NCBI RefSeq assembly: GCF_964204645.1
Contig: NC_134031.1
Location: 11,570,501-11,634,500 of the forward strand
Length of the DNA stretch: 64,000 nucleotides
Origin: Tubulanus polymorphus
Taxonomy: Eukaryota; Nemertea; Palaeonemertea; Tubulaniformes; Tubulanidae
Direction of reading: 5' to 3'
This document shows positions 50,831 through 61,900 of the stretch, piece after piece; the first letter of the stretch is position 1; the number at the start of each line of letters is the position of its first letter. Under the pieces are notes generated by a model, which had not been told where the DNA came from, made no database searches, and saw nothing but the letters and a program-made list of their open reading frames with translations. Both the position numbers and the translations under genes were made by a program.

Positions 50831-51000
50831 AGTAATAGGGAATATCTTATATATTCAAATAATAATAATATTCAACTGAAATACACACGGTTATGAAAAT
50901 ATATTATAGTTTTAAATTACTTTTAATATTTGTTATTAATGAACTCGACCATTTAACCTTTAACCTGAAACAAGATATTCCCTATTACTCTTAAAATATT
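50831..51000 (-). repeat. Element end module (collapsed inverted repeat)
   Basis: AGTAATAGGGAATATCTT at the left is inverted as AAGATATTCCCTATTACT at the right. Between them is one arm of the end module (CACGGTTATGAAAATATATT, GAACTCGACC). It marks the outer end of copy C. Confidence 0.7.
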
Positions 51001-51070
51001 CATATATATATGAATAAAATATAAATGAATAACTTCTAAAATCAATTTTAATAAAAAATCTAGTATTAAA

Positions 51071-51322
51071 ATGGAAGCAAATAAGTACTACTGCCCAACA
51101 TGTAATTTCAATATAGATAAATCCCAAAAAGCAACACACAATAAAACTAAAACACATTTAGAGAATAAATTGAAATTAGAATATTTACAGTTATATTCAG
51201 AACAGTTAACAAAGGCAAAGAAATTTATTGAATTATGGAATAATGATCCAAATAATGAACAATACGTTGAGGAATTCGATATCAAGGATCCGATGTTTAT
51301 ACTAGAACATGATTCTATTTGA
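51071..51322 (+). pseudogene. Zinc finger/HNH-tail hybrid (copy C)
   Basis: The first 38 residues are the TIR-encoded finger (YYCPTCNFNIDKSQKATHNK). They are joined directly to the C-terminal tail of the HNH protein (LYSEQLTKAKKFIELWNNDPNNEQYVE). The frame is open, but it is an internal deletion of a zinc-finger/HNH fusion as in copy B. Confidence 0.65.
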
Positions 51323-52440
51323 ACCTATATACATTCCATGTACAGAGCTATGGAATAAATCTATAAATTCACAGCTGTTACAGCTGTTACTATGACGCCG
51401 AGACATTATGACTCATTATTACAAACGTGCAGAGAACACTCTAGAACCGGAACCAGATGACGTGGCAAGAAATGAACAGGCGCTGTAACATTATGCTCAG
51501 GAAACGAAATTAGGAGTTTATAGTTTACAATTCTAAATCTAAATGTAAGTACTGTTTGTTGTAGTTATTAGGGCTATTAAATATGAAACCTTTAGATATA
51601 TTCAAGTGCATTTAGTATATCTTTTAGATGGCTAGAGTTGCCGCTAATATCTTTTAGATTAATAAAACGCCATACGCATCAAGAAGTGACAGAGAAACTC
51701 AAGATTCTCTTTCTGACTGAGGAATCAACAGCATTGGATATCAAACCAATAGAATCGCCAAAAGATCAACGAAGAAACTATATAAGAATTTCAAAAACAT
51801 TAAGACTCCAATGATTAAGTTTAACATTTGTTGTTGTTGTTAAATATTTACCAGCAATTGAAAAAATGTTTGTAATTATAAATTGTATTTATAGAAATCA
51901 AATGATGTATTGGAAGAAACGGCCGAACAACTTGTATAATGTATTGTGTAAATCTGCTCGGTGAATTTTTATGTTCGGTCGTTTCTATTCAGAATGAATA
52001 TATAATTAGGATTAGCGCATGCGCATTAAGCAAAACCGGCCATAAATGGCCGCATGTGACTGACACATGTAACGCATGTGACGCAGACATGAACGCGTTT
52101 GAATTTCCTATGTTCAGTTGTTTCTATTTTACAGAATGAATATATAATTATGATTAGCGCATGCGTATTAAGCAAAAGCGGACATCAATGGCCGCATGTG
52201 ACGCATGTAACGCATGTGTTGTTTCTATTTTACAGAATTTATAGAATGAATATATAATTATGATTAACGCATGCGCATTGATCCAAACCGGGCCTGAATG
52301 CGCGGTTTTGCCCAGTGGTATTATTTAGATATCGAGGAATCGAAAAAACTTATCAAAAGCAGCGAGGAATGAAAAAGGATGACGTTGGTCGAAGAAATGG
52401 AAGAGGATTCTAAAATATTAACCAATTTAGTAAAAAAATA
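51323..52440. other. Spacer of non-viral composition, copy 2
   Basis: No gene is supported. The left part is related to 50030-50330. The right part holds the tandem repeat at 51990-52310. It separates the hybrid gene from the HNH gene. Confidence 0.45.
51990..52310. repeat. Tandem repeat, three units of 110-140 bp
   Basis: Units start GAATGAATATATAATTA near 51994, 52135 and 52246 and continue GCGCATGCG-ATTAAGCAAAA and GGCCGCATGTGAC. The unit is richer in CG than the viral sequence. Confidence 0.75.
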
Positions 52441-52450
52441 CGTATAATAA

Positions 52451-53119
52451 ATGGAACCAGAACAACCACAAACTATCAATATTACAAATAACACTGGTGT
52501 TATAAATATATATTACAAGAAGTGTTCTAAATGTGAATTAGATAAAGTAGCTTTAACGGAATTTAGTAAACGTAAGATTAGCAAAGATGGTTTTCAATAT
52601 TGCTGTAAAACTTGTTTTAAACTATATACCAAACAATACCGAGAAGATAATATAGAACATTATAATTATTATATGGCAGAATATATGAGAGAAAGATATC
52701 AAACAGATCTTAATTTTAGATTAAAACAATCCTTTAGATCTAGATTAACACAATTATTCAACAAAGAAACACATTCAGAAACACTATCTAATCTATTGGG
52801 TTGTTCAGATGAATTTCTCAAATCATGGATTATATTTCAATTCGATGATAAAATGAATATAGATAATTATGGGGATTATTACCATATTGATCACGTGTTA
52901 CCAATATCTAAATTTAACATGAATGATGAATACAATAAAAAACTTATTTGGGGTTGGAAGAATTTAAGACCTTTAGAAAAGAAAGAAAATCAAATCAAAT
53001 CTAATAAACTAGATTTACAGTTATATTTGGATCAATTAGATAAAGCAAAGAAATTCATTGAATTATGGAACAATGATCCAAATAATGAACAATATGTTGA
53101 GTCTTTAATGAGTGGTTGA
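52451..53119 (+). CDS. HNH nuclease-like protein, 222 aa (copy C)
   Basis: Intact frame. The N-terminus has a zinc knuckle (CSKCELD...CCKTCFKLY), the middle is a basic helical region, and residues about 140-190 hold an HNH motif (YHIDHVLPISKFNMNDEYN, then WGWKNLRPLEKKENQIKSNK). His, His, Asn and Lys residues of the HNH fold are all present. The gene starts after ACGTATAATAAATGG. A homing or genome-processing nuclease is possible, but the substrate is unknown. Confidence 0.8.
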   Translation: MEPEQPQTINITNNTGVINIYYKKCSKCELDKVALTEFSKRKISKDGFQYCCKTCFKLYTKQYREDNIEHYNYYMAEYMRERYQTDLNFRLKQSFRSRLTQLFNKETHSETLSNLLGCSDEFLKSWIIFQFDDKMNIDNYGDYYHIDHVLPISKFNMNDEYNKKLIWGWKNLRPLEKKENQIKSNKLDLQLYLDQLDKAKKFIELWNNDPNNEQYVESLMSG

Positions 53120-53367
53120 AGAATAATAGATTTTAAATAAAAAATATTAAAAAAACAATAACTTCAACTAGCTAGTGAATTCTATTATATTTTTAATATT
53201 TTCTTTTCAAAAAAAGAATACTTTATATCACAAATAAAAAATACTAAAAAAACAATAACTAATACTAAAATTCTTTACTTTTAACTAAGCTAGTATTAAT
53301 CTAAAGAGATACTGGTATCATTTTATAATACTTATAATATTTTTCTTATTAAATTTCTCTAATATAA

Positions 53368-53968
53368 ATGTCAAAGAAATCGAGTAAGAATAGTATTGAT
53401 ATTGAAAAGACATTAGATGATTTGGGCATTAGTGATAATAAGGATATTCCGGCCAAAATTGAAAATAATATTCAAGTTAATTGTAATATAGATTATGAAT
53501 ACTATTTATATTGTAAACACCATCTTGAACTATTGATTGCTAGCGGGAAGTGTAAACAATTTTTAACTAAGACTATTACTTTTCAAGAATTAGATGCTAT
53601 GAAACCCGATAAAGTAATAAAATATTTATGAAGAAGCTAGATTAGCTAGAATAAACGACTCTATAAGTGATGGTATTGTCAAATGTTATTCAAAATTATG
53701 TAACCAGTTAATACCAATTAATGATGAAAATAAATTATATAGTGATTTAAAAAATGATTACTTAGTTATGACTGAATTACAAAAATGGGTTGGTTATGCT
53801 TCATTTCAATTAGGATCCGTTATGACATTAATTTCTACTGGTGTCATAACATTTTCGAACATCAAGCCTATGGAATATAAATCAGGTAAGAACGAAACAG
53901 ATGTACTAAAACCAAACGGTGAAACAGAAAATGAATCAGAGCAAAAATTAACTATAATAAATGAGTGA
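53368..53968 (+). pseudogene. MSKK membrane protein (copy C)
   Basis: It starts MSKKSSKNSIDIEKTLDDLG and is open for 87 codons. A short deletion near 53625 shifts the frame, which resumes through LQKWVGYASFQLGSVMTLIS to the stop at 53968. That stop overlaps the next start at 53961. Confidence 0.65.
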
Positions 53969-54359
53969 TAGCGTTAAGAAAAAGGCTAGATCCGAGAAAC
54001 AAATTAAATGGGCAAGAGAATTAGGTAAAAGATCTTCAGAATTAAAAAAAGCTAAGAAAAAGAAATTAACTGATATAAATGAATCACAGAAATTATCTGA
54101 TATTGATTCAAATAATACTCCATCTGATTCTTCTAATGCTGGAAGTAATAATTACTTATATATTACAATTGGATTAGTAACAGTTATTATATTATCTGGT
54201 GTAATATATAAATATAAGTATGAATCTGATGATAAAGATGATGCCAATGATGATCGGAAACTTAGTTATCCGTGTACAGACAATAAACCTATCATACCAG
54301 AAAATAAGTCAAATCATAAAACCATTGAAACTAAATCTAAATTATTATTAATGGATTAA
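53961..54359 (+). CDS. Small basic membrane protein, 132 aa (copy C)
   Basis: Intact. A Lys/Arg-rich helix (residues 5-42) and Ser/Asn linker precede one membrane segment (LYITIGLVTVIILSGVIY, about residues 67-84), followed by an acidic tail. Start overlaps the stop of the MSKK gene; the integrase begins 6 bp after its stop, so the four genes look co-transcribed. Function unknown. Confidence 0.7.
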   Translation: MSDSVKKKARSEKQIKWARELGKRSSELKKAKKKKLTDINESQKLSDIDSNNTPSDSSNAGSNNYLYITIGLVTVIILSGVIYKYKYESDDKDDANDDRKLSYPCTDNKPIIPENKSNHKTIETKSKLLLMD

Positions 54360-54365
54360 AATAAG

Positions 54366-55469
54366 ATGGAAAAAGAACAATATTTAAGAGATTTATATTA
54401 CAACCCAGAGAGTGAAGTATCATATTCTAACGTTTCAGAATTATGGGATAAAATTAAATCTGATAAAGAAAATGGTAATATAAAATATAGTGAATTAAAA
54501 TCATGGTTACAAAATCAACCAACATATCAAATCCACAAGAAAATGGATAAAAGTTATTTAACAAGAAAAGTTATGGTTTCATATATTGATCAACAATGGC
54601 AAGCAGATTTAATTGACGTGAAGAACTTAGAAGAATACAACAAAGGATATTTCTGGATATTAAATGTTATAGATATATTCAGTAGATACGCATGGTCAAT
54701 TCCAATCAAAAATAAAACTGGAATAGAAGTGACAAATGCTTTTAAATTTATATTTAAAGAAGCTATTCCAGATAAGATACAATTTGATGAAGGTAAGGAA
54801 TTTTATAACAAACATTTAAAAAAACTATTATCTGATAACGATGTAGATTATTTTTCAACACATTCAGATAAAAAAGCATCTATTATAGAAAGATTTAATA
54901 AAACATTGAAAACTAGAATGTGGAAATATTTTACTGCTAATGAAACATATAAATATATCGATGAGTCTATAAATACATTAGATGATTTAGTGAAAGGTTA
55001 TGATAATTCTAAACATAGTTCTATAAATATGAAACCTATACAAGCTAGAAAAGAAGATAATTCGGAAATAGTTTGGAATAATTTATATGGAGCATTTGTT
55101 ACACATGATTTTGGAGAACCTAAATTCAAAATTGGACAACATGTAAGAATATCTAAATATAGAAAAACATTTTATAAAGGTTATACCCCAAATTTTACAG
55201 AAGAAATATTTAAAATTAAAAAGATAATATTAACTAAACCATTTGTTTATAAATTAGAAGATATAAAAGATGAAGAAATATTAGGTTATTTCTATGAACA
55301 AGAATTATCACTTGTACCAAATCCAGATGAAATAGAATACAAAATAGAAAAAGTATTGAAAACAAAAACTCTTAAAGGAAAAAAGTATTGTTTGGTGAAA
55401 TATAAAGGGTATGATGATAAATTTAATGAATGGATTTTATCTAGTAAAATTAAAAGAATAAATGAATAA
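54366..55469 (+). CDS. DDE integrase with C-terminal chromodomain, 367 aa (copy C)
   Basis: This is an rve-type integrase with D81 (QWQADLIDV), D141 (IQFDEGKEF) and E175 (ASIIERFN). D141 and E175 have 33 residues between them, close to the usual D,D-35-E. Downstream are the conserved RMWKYFT, MKPIQARKE and FKIGQHVRISKYRKTF blocks of Polinton/Maverick-type integrases. The tail (about residues 322-365, KVLKTKTLKGKKYCLVKYKGY) is a chromodomain, which may guide insertion to chromatin marks. Start and stop are intact. The ATPase start overlaps its last codons. Confidence 0.93.
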   Translation: MEKEQYLRDLYYNPESEVSYSNVSELWDKIKSDKENGNIKYSELKSWLQNQPTYQIHKKMDKSYLTRKVMVSYIDQQWQADLIDVKNLEEYNKGYFWILNVIDIFSRYAWSIPIKNKTGIEVTNAFKFIFKEAIPDKIQFDEGKEFYNKHLKKLLSDNDVDYFSTHSDKKASIIERFNKTLKTRMWKYFTANETYKYIDESINTLDDLVKGYDNSKHSSINMKPIQARKEDNSEIVWNNLYGAFVTHDFGEPKFKIGQHVRISKYRKTFYKGYTPNFTEEIFKIKKIILTKPFVYKLEDIKDEEILGYFYEQELSLVPNPDEIEYKIEKVLKTKTLKGKKYCLVKYKGYDDKFNEWILSSKIKRINE

Positions 55470-56072
55470 AGATTTATTTATATTTGAACCGCATAATATG
55501 TTAATAACTGGGGTACCAACTGTGGTAAAACACATTTCATATTAGACTTGTTAGAAACTATCTATAAGAATCATTTTGATTATATAATATTATTTTGTCC
55601 TACTTATGAAATGAATATAACATATAATAGAGATATAGTTAAGATGAAAAAGTTTATTATATTAGATCCTAAAATAGTAAAAGAAAATTTAGATAATTGT
55701 ATAAAAATAGCAATTGATACTTATAAAGGATCAAATACGTTATTCATTGTAGATGATTGCGCAAATTTACATGATTCAAAAGTTAGAGAAAGTGAGTTAT
55801 GTTATTTCGCTTTCTCTGGAAGACATTTCGGGATAACAACATGGGTTTTAAATCAAAAATATAATTAAATTGTTAAAGACTTTAGAGAAAACATTAGATT
55901 TCTAGTTTTATTCTACAATAAAGATAGAAAATCTATGCAACAATCATTGGAAGAAAATCAAATTATACCTACTGAATTACATGATGAATATATGAATAAA
56001 TTAAAGAATAATAAAGGTTCAAAATTATTACTGAGATTACAATTTCCATATGGATATAAATTTATAAAATAA
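55462..56072 (+). pseudogene. A32-like packaging ATPase (copy C)
   Basis: The ATG at 55462 overlaps the integrase stop by 8 bp. One base is missing in the Walker A region near 55515, and a TAA lies at about 55866. Walker B (TLFIVDDCAN) and the C-terminal LLLRLQFPYGYKFIK are intact. Copies A and B keep an intact Walker A. Confidence 0.8.
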
Positions 56073-56079
56073 CTATTTA

Positions 56080-56165
56080 TATATCTATGTATTAGATACC
56101 CTATTAGATACCCTAATACCTGATACCCTATTAGATACCCTAATACCTGATACCTGATTTCATGT
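56080..56165. repeat. Tandem GATACCCTATTA repeat between convergent genes (copy C)
   Basis: The unit AGATACCCTAATACCTGATA recurs in a short array starting just after the ATPase stop and before the capsid stop at 56242. It occupies the place where copies A and B have the H hairpins. Confidence 0.7.
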
Positions 56166-56241
56166 GTATCGATGTATGGAATATGTTTATATACTTTACC
56201 TCCTTCCATTTATTATATAAATTTTTATTAAAGTTAAAATT

Positions 56242-57484
56242 TTAATACATAACACTATTTAATTCAGAATTTACAATATTTAATTGCGCGTCAGATATAA
56301 TATAAATGTGCATTTTGAAATTTAGACTTCCTTTTTTCTTTGTCATGAATAATTTTATTCCATCTTTAGTGTTTTGTAATATTTTCCAGAACCATGTAAT
56401 GAATTATCCTCTGTTGTTCTAAAATCTAACCATAATGCATATTTATTACCGGTATAATAATCAATTTGATTAATATTACAATCTTCAGATGATTTTATTT
56501 TTTCATTCATAAAATGTTTTCTAATTTCTGGCCATTGATCAATCATTCTCATTCCTTGACAAAATATTTTATTTGCTATTCCTTCGATAGTTATTTCTAC
56601 GTTTGTTATTTCAGGATTATAATATTATCAACCTGTATTGCACCATTAGAATATGTTGCAATGGTAAAAAATATTAATATACCTTTAATAGATCTTCTTG
56701 GGAAGTTAATATTCTCATTAATTATTTCATCATTTGCATTAATAGTTACAGTTTTAAATTTATCAATATAATCATATAATAATGAAAATCCTTGATTGTA
56801 TTTAGTTTGAATTATACTTGAAATATTTTCATCAGTTACTGTATCATATTCTAAACATATATTCGATAATTTATAACTCATATCTTTAACAACGCTAGAT
56901 AATACAATTTCAATTACAGGAGCAAATGTTATCTCGAATATAACGTCTTCTTGAATTGCGTATTTATATAAAGGTGCATTGTTATTTATCAATTCAAAGT
57001 CTAATGGAGTTTTATATTTGCTTCCATAAATCTTTTTTATCAAATTATCTACAGCATTAGTTACTACTGCATTATTGGCTTCTGATCTTAATTTATTTTG
57101 GTTTTCTGATTGGATTCCTTGAAATATCATATTTCTATTTTCTTTAGTTAATCATAAATCTTTATAATGCATAAATAAATTATAATCATCTAATGAGAAA
57201 ACTGTTTCTGGACCAATCTTTATAGTTAATTTTTTAATCAAATATCTTCCAACATTATCAACAACATGATTATTATTATTACCGGTTACTTTTATATCGG
57301 CAGATAAATAAATACTATTTGGAACATAAAAAGTATTTTGTGTTAATCTCGGGATTCTAACATATAAAGTTTCATCGGGATTAATATTTGAAGGATTATG
57401 TGTAATTATATGATGTGATCTTTCTGCTTTAATAGCATTAGATATTCTATGATTCTTAGAAGGATTGATATAACTCCCACTCAT
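56242..57484 (-). pseudogene. Probable major capsid protein (copy C)
   Basis: It starts SGSYINPSKNHRISNAIK (ATG at 57484). There is one TGA at 57152-57154 where copy A has Trp, a one-base shift near 56630, and a further frame change near 56385. Otherwise it is complete to the stop at 56242. Read with copy A, every segment is represented at least once, which allows the gene length of about 410-430 codons to be estimated. Confidence 0.65.
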
Positions 57485-57504
57485 TTATTTAACAAAAAAA
57501 TTAA

Positions 57505-59079
57505 TTATTTATTTTTGATCATGTTTACTAAACCAAAAATAATAGCACTTACAACTGTAATTAAAAATAAAATAATATGTTCAGCAGCAAAGTTAATAAT
57601 GTTTCCTGCAGATTTCAATATAAAACCAACAATTGATGCGATAACTCCAGGCAATGCTGCAGCAGATTTCTTTGATAGTTCCCATAAATATTTTGCTAAT
57701 TTCTTTAAACCATCTTTAACTTTATCTTGTATTGAATTATTATCTGGGGGTTTATCTGGTTTTTTAGGAGTAGGAGTAGATTTTAATGAATTTGATATAG
57801 CTAAACCAATTGTTGTAAATAACATAGTTACAGCTGTTAGAATTGAAAGAATTGTTATTCCTTCTAACTTAAATAATAATCTTATTCTATCTTTCAATGA
57901 TAGTTTAGAATCTGATTTTATTATTAAATCTTTAAAAATAACTTTTAATTTTTTAATATGATTAAGATCATATGATTTTAATAATATATCTCTTTCTTCT
58001 TTTTGTAATTTTATGTTATATTCTAAATCATCTATTTCTTTTTCTAAAGCTAACTTTCTGCTTGCATAATCAGGTTCATCTCTATTTAATTCTAATTGTT
58101 CTAATTTTTCATTTGCAATAGCTAATTCTTTTTCTAACATGGCTATTTTAGAAAATCTCATATTAATATTAGCATTTACATCAGCTGATTCTTGAATACC
58201 TTTAATTTCTCTACGTGTTTGTTCGGGAAATGCTTCTAATTCTTCATCAGTTAATTTAAGAAGTCCTTTTTCTAGTAAAGATTGTATTCGATTTATTCCA
58301 TTTTCAGCACCGGGTGTATCTAAAACACTATTCATCTCTTCTTCAAATGAATGAATTGTATCTAACATGCTATCAAAATGTTTTACTAATTGTAATTGAC
58401 TTGAATCATTATCAATTTGTTGAGTGTCTCTTCTCGATGTTTCTGGTGTTGAAGATCTTAATCTATCTAATTGATCTCTATTCTCTTCCATTTCTGGATC
58501 AAAATCAGTAGGATTTAAATTTGGATTTTTAAATGGTGAATATTTGTTTATATCAATTTTAGGAATTGGTTTTTCTTTATTTATTCTATCGAGTGCATTC
58601 CATATAATTCTGAGAAATTCTGTGCCACCTTTTGAATGTTCAATTGTAGATCTTGCTAACATTACAGGTTCATAGATATTTTCTTGACCCATTCTAGATA
58701 ATTGAATTGATACATTTTTGTTATTTAATTCAACATTATAATACCATGCATCATTTTTAAATTCTAAATTATTCATGAAAAATGGGTCATCTTTTAAAAT
58801 TTGTTCTACAACACCTTCTGAACCAATTTCATCTATTACATCTTTTGGCAATATTTCGTTTACAACTACACCTGTTATTTTAATTTTAATTTCATTTAAA
58901 TTTTCACGTAATTCGGAATTAATTACATCATAATCATCATCTTCACCTAAATTAGTATTATATGCTGATTCATTACCATCATTAAAACTTGTTTCACTAA
59001 AATCAGGTTGTTGTTCATCAGTTATACCGGGGGTGTCATCAAAAGGATCCAATGGAATATCTTCTCCACCTTCTGCCAT
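57505..59079 (-). CDS. Coiled-coil/membrane protein, 524 aa (copy C)
   Basis: Intact. The acidic head (residues 1-60, MAEGGEDIPLDPFDD) is followed by a conserved globular part (about 90-200, including FMNNLEFKNDAWYYNVEL), a long coiled coil (about 280-385) and three hydrophobic stretches at about 408-428, 475-487 and 500-518. A proline-rich linker (STPTPKKPDKPP) lies between the first and second. The leader is TTTTTTATAATGTAAATGG. It is always next to the capsid gene. A membrane-interacting virion protein is plausible but unproven. Confidence 0.75.
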   Translation of the reverse strand: MAEGGEDIPLDPFDDTPGITDEQQPDFSETSFNDGNESAYNTNLGEDDDYDVINSELRENLNEIKIKITGVVVNEILPKDVIDEIGSEGVVEQILKDDPFFMNNLEFKNDAWYYNVELNNKNVSIQLSRMGQENIYEPVMLARSTIEHSKGGTEFLRIIWNALDRINKEKPIPKIDINKYSPFKNPNLNPTDFDPEMEENRDQLDRLRSSTPETSRRDTQQIDNDSSQLQLVKHFDSMLDTIHSFEEEMNSVLDTPGAENGINRIQSLLEKGLLKLTDEELEAFPEQTRREIKGIQESADVNANINMRFSKIAMLEKELAIANEKLEQLELNRDEPDYASRKLALEKEIDDLEYNIKLQKEERDILLKSYDLNHIKKLKVIFKDLIIKSDSKLSLKDRIRLLFKLEGITILSILTAVTMLFTTIGLAISNSLKSTPTPKKPDKPPDNNSIQDKVKDGLKKLAKYLWELSKKSAAALPGVIASIVGFILKSAGNIINFAAEHIILFLITVVSAIIFGLVNMIKNK

Positions 59080-59096
59080 TTACATTATAAAAAAAA

Positions 59097-60522
59097 TTAA
59101 AATTTAAAATATAATATTCCTCCGATTACAATTCCTATACAAGTTATAGCTAATTTAGCATTTTCATGGGATTTATTATCATCATTTAGTTTAATTATAT
59201 CATGTTGAATAATATCAGTTCTAATATTTTCTGATGTATTGTAATCTTTTATTTTAGAATCATTATTTAATTTAATATTATTAGTTTTAGTTTCAGTTGA
59301 TTGAATATGTTTTTTATTTTTTTCACCTTCCATTAATTTTGGAGCAGTAATAATCTTTTTATTTATATCATTCAATCCAAATGAATTATTTATTGTTGCA
59401 GTTTTAATTAGATTGTTATAACCAATTATATTTCCCATCTTTAATACTAAATCATTGGAAATAATAAATAGATTAGGGCCTATACAATAATTTAATCTAA
59501 TATGTGATTTATCTAAATAATTTTGATATCTTGCAATGTTTTCCGGAATCGATCTATTTTTATCATTATGAATGGAATCTTCAAATAATACTTTGAATTG
59601 TTTTTGTGTATCAAATGATGTATTCAAATTTCCAATTATTGGGGATCTTGTTTCAACTTGTGCACCTAAAATACATATCAAATAAGTTCTAATAGATTGA
59701 TTTATTGTATTCCATGCTTTGTATTCTGAATTCTTTGTATTCCAGCTTTAGTAAAACCTTCACTATTTTCTAAAATGTAATTAACCCAAACATCATTATT
59801 TTGTTGTTGTTTGATATAAATATAATATTTTGGTATTTCATTCCATTTAAACGTTTTTGAGTTTGTATTTTTTATTTCTTTTCTATATTCTTTAGTATAA
59901 GGGACATAAAAACCTCCGATTGGAAATGATGAATTATTCATTGCATCCATAGCTTTCTCTACTTTAGATAAATCTCCCCCTGTAATTGTTCCCATCTTTG
60001 ATCTAAAATCAGAATTATTTATATCTATATCAAATTCATTACATATTTTATAATACTTTGATAAATTAACGTTATTATCTAATTCTTTAAAATATCTAGA
60101 CCCTGGTAAAGGACACTCTAATTCATTTAATATTAATCTTATTTGAAAGTATGTATGCAATCTAAAGAGTGATAATATTAATGGTAAACTTGGTTTATTT
60201 AAATGATCATTCCAACATATGCCGCACCCTGTTGTTGCGCAATAAAAGCAAAATTTAATTGGTTTTGCCAGAATTGCATATTTGATTTTAACATCCATAA
60301 TTTTGCTTTACTTAATTCTTTTTCAAAATTAATTTCATAAACATTGAATATATTTTCCATCTTTACATGAAAATTATTACTTTCAGTAACATGAATATAT
60401 AAATCAATTAATGAATTTAATACTTCATTTCTATATGAAATATCTTTATTAAAATCTATTGCTGGAATATTATATTTAATTGATTTATTATATTGGAAAG
60501 CTTTTGGAAAACTATCTACCAT
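59097..60522 (-). pseudogene. Conserved probable structural protein (copy C)
   Basis: It starts MVDSFPKAFQYNKSIKYN at 60522 and is open for about 100 codons, then a missing base near 60240 shifts the frame. From 60298 to 59702 it is open (YFQIRLILNELECPLPGS; GFTKAGIQRI). A small tandem duplication near 59720 introduces a stop. From 59681 to 59097 it is open to the C-terminal membrane helix. It is the best preserved copy of this gene. Confidence 0.7.
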
Positions 60523-60599
60523 ATATATAATATAGCAGAAGCCATTTATTTAGTAAAATAATTACGCATTTATACGGGAGGAATATATCTTTTTGTTTT

Positions 60600-60785
60600 T
60601 CTAAATAATCAATAGTTAAATTAGATTAATTTACTGCTAATGTTAACTTTAAAATATCATTTATATCAAATCTATCAACATTAACACTTCCCATTTTGAA
60701 TACTTTTTTTAATACCATTAAATAACCAACAGTTCCAACTGATAGTAATGCTCCATTATATAATCCAGTTATTATCACAAATCAG
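60600..60785 (-). pseudogene. Small membrane protein at the right border (copy C)
   Basis: The frame enters from the border at about 60785 with ITGLYNGALLSVGTVGYLMV, a membrane segment, then KMGSVNVDRFDINDILKL and a stop. The N-terminus and C-terminus are missing. Between it and the structural gene, only the first codons of the MASA membrane gene remain (near 60545). The GLYN-ALLS-G pattern resembles small membrane proteins in cnidarian islands (recalled). Confidence 0.5.
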
Positions 60786-61900
60786 TTAATGCTGCACGCT
60801 GCAGTACAGCCCATTCGATGTGTTGTTATTCCAGGGAGATTAATGTTAAATTTTTTCTACTATGAATTATGATTTGTTTAAAAGACCAGTGCCAATATGA
60901 AAGGTCAACATGTGCTGAAGAGAACTGTGAAATAAAATTTCGGATTGGCCCACTACTTTTCCCGTAATTTGCTAATTACTTTACCTATAAATCCGAATAG
61001 AATCGACTAAATCCACGCCCACCACTAAAAACTTACATATATGAATATTAACATGGCTTACTATAGGTTAGTATCTAACTGAAAAGTATATGGTTATAGC
61101 TTGGGTCTGTCTATTTGGTCTGCTAGGTCAACTTTTACGATTTTTGGGTACCAAAAACCGACTGACCTATATCATGTATACACATTTTTGTAAAATGGAG
61201 TAACTACTTGAAGATGACCATATACTCTGCTATTAGGTTGATATGTTAGCCATCGTTTTCCGTTATATGTTTATTCATATCATTAATGGTGGGCGTAGAT
61301 TTTAGGTTTCAGATAAAGATTTGTGACGTATGCTAAAAATAGTACAGCAGTGTAACACTGCTAGGAAGGATGACGTCAATCACTATACACATAGAGCTTG
61401 CTGTACACATGTGATGCGTATAGTTCAGACAGAATAAAAGTTCACAAGACAATTATATTTGTTGTATTACCTACAACTTTAAATTTGATACAACTACTAC
61501 GCATTAAAGGAATTATTTACAGTATCTTGCATAAGTAAATTAATAATATATGAGATTTCTTAGAAATTATAATCGCTATGATTGAACGGCAATGAGATAC
61601 AGGAATGGATTTTGTTTACGAATTTTATCCTTCTACAGACCTTTAGAATATTTTCACTTAATAATATTGATGTAACTATTTGTATTTGTCCAAAATATTT
61701 GTTATATCCTGTAAACAAAACTCCATTCAAAATATAAAACTCCGAAATTAAAAACCAGGGAAAATTGAAACTGTTGCGAGTTGGTCGGCAACAGCTTTTT
61801 GGCGGGAAATACAACTAACATAAACCACAAACAAATGTGTTTTTAGATTTAATGTTCTCTGACTTAGGCTTTGCGTTAAAAACATGGTACATGCTCGATC
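60786..61900. other. Host flank upstream of the terminal gene
   Basis: Host-like composition with no supported gene. It probably includes the promoter of the gene starting at 61901. Confidence 0.4.

Larger units (their letters stand above)
51001..60785. mobile_element. Virus-like element, copy C (inverted relative to A and B)
   Basis: The gene order is the mirror of A: truncated zinc finger, HNH, MSKK protein, small membrane protein, integrase and ATPase on the plus strand, then capsid, coiled-coil, structural and small membrane protein on the minus strand. It carries the best preserved genes in the window. The right border falls inside a small membrane gene at about 60785. Confidence 0.8.
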
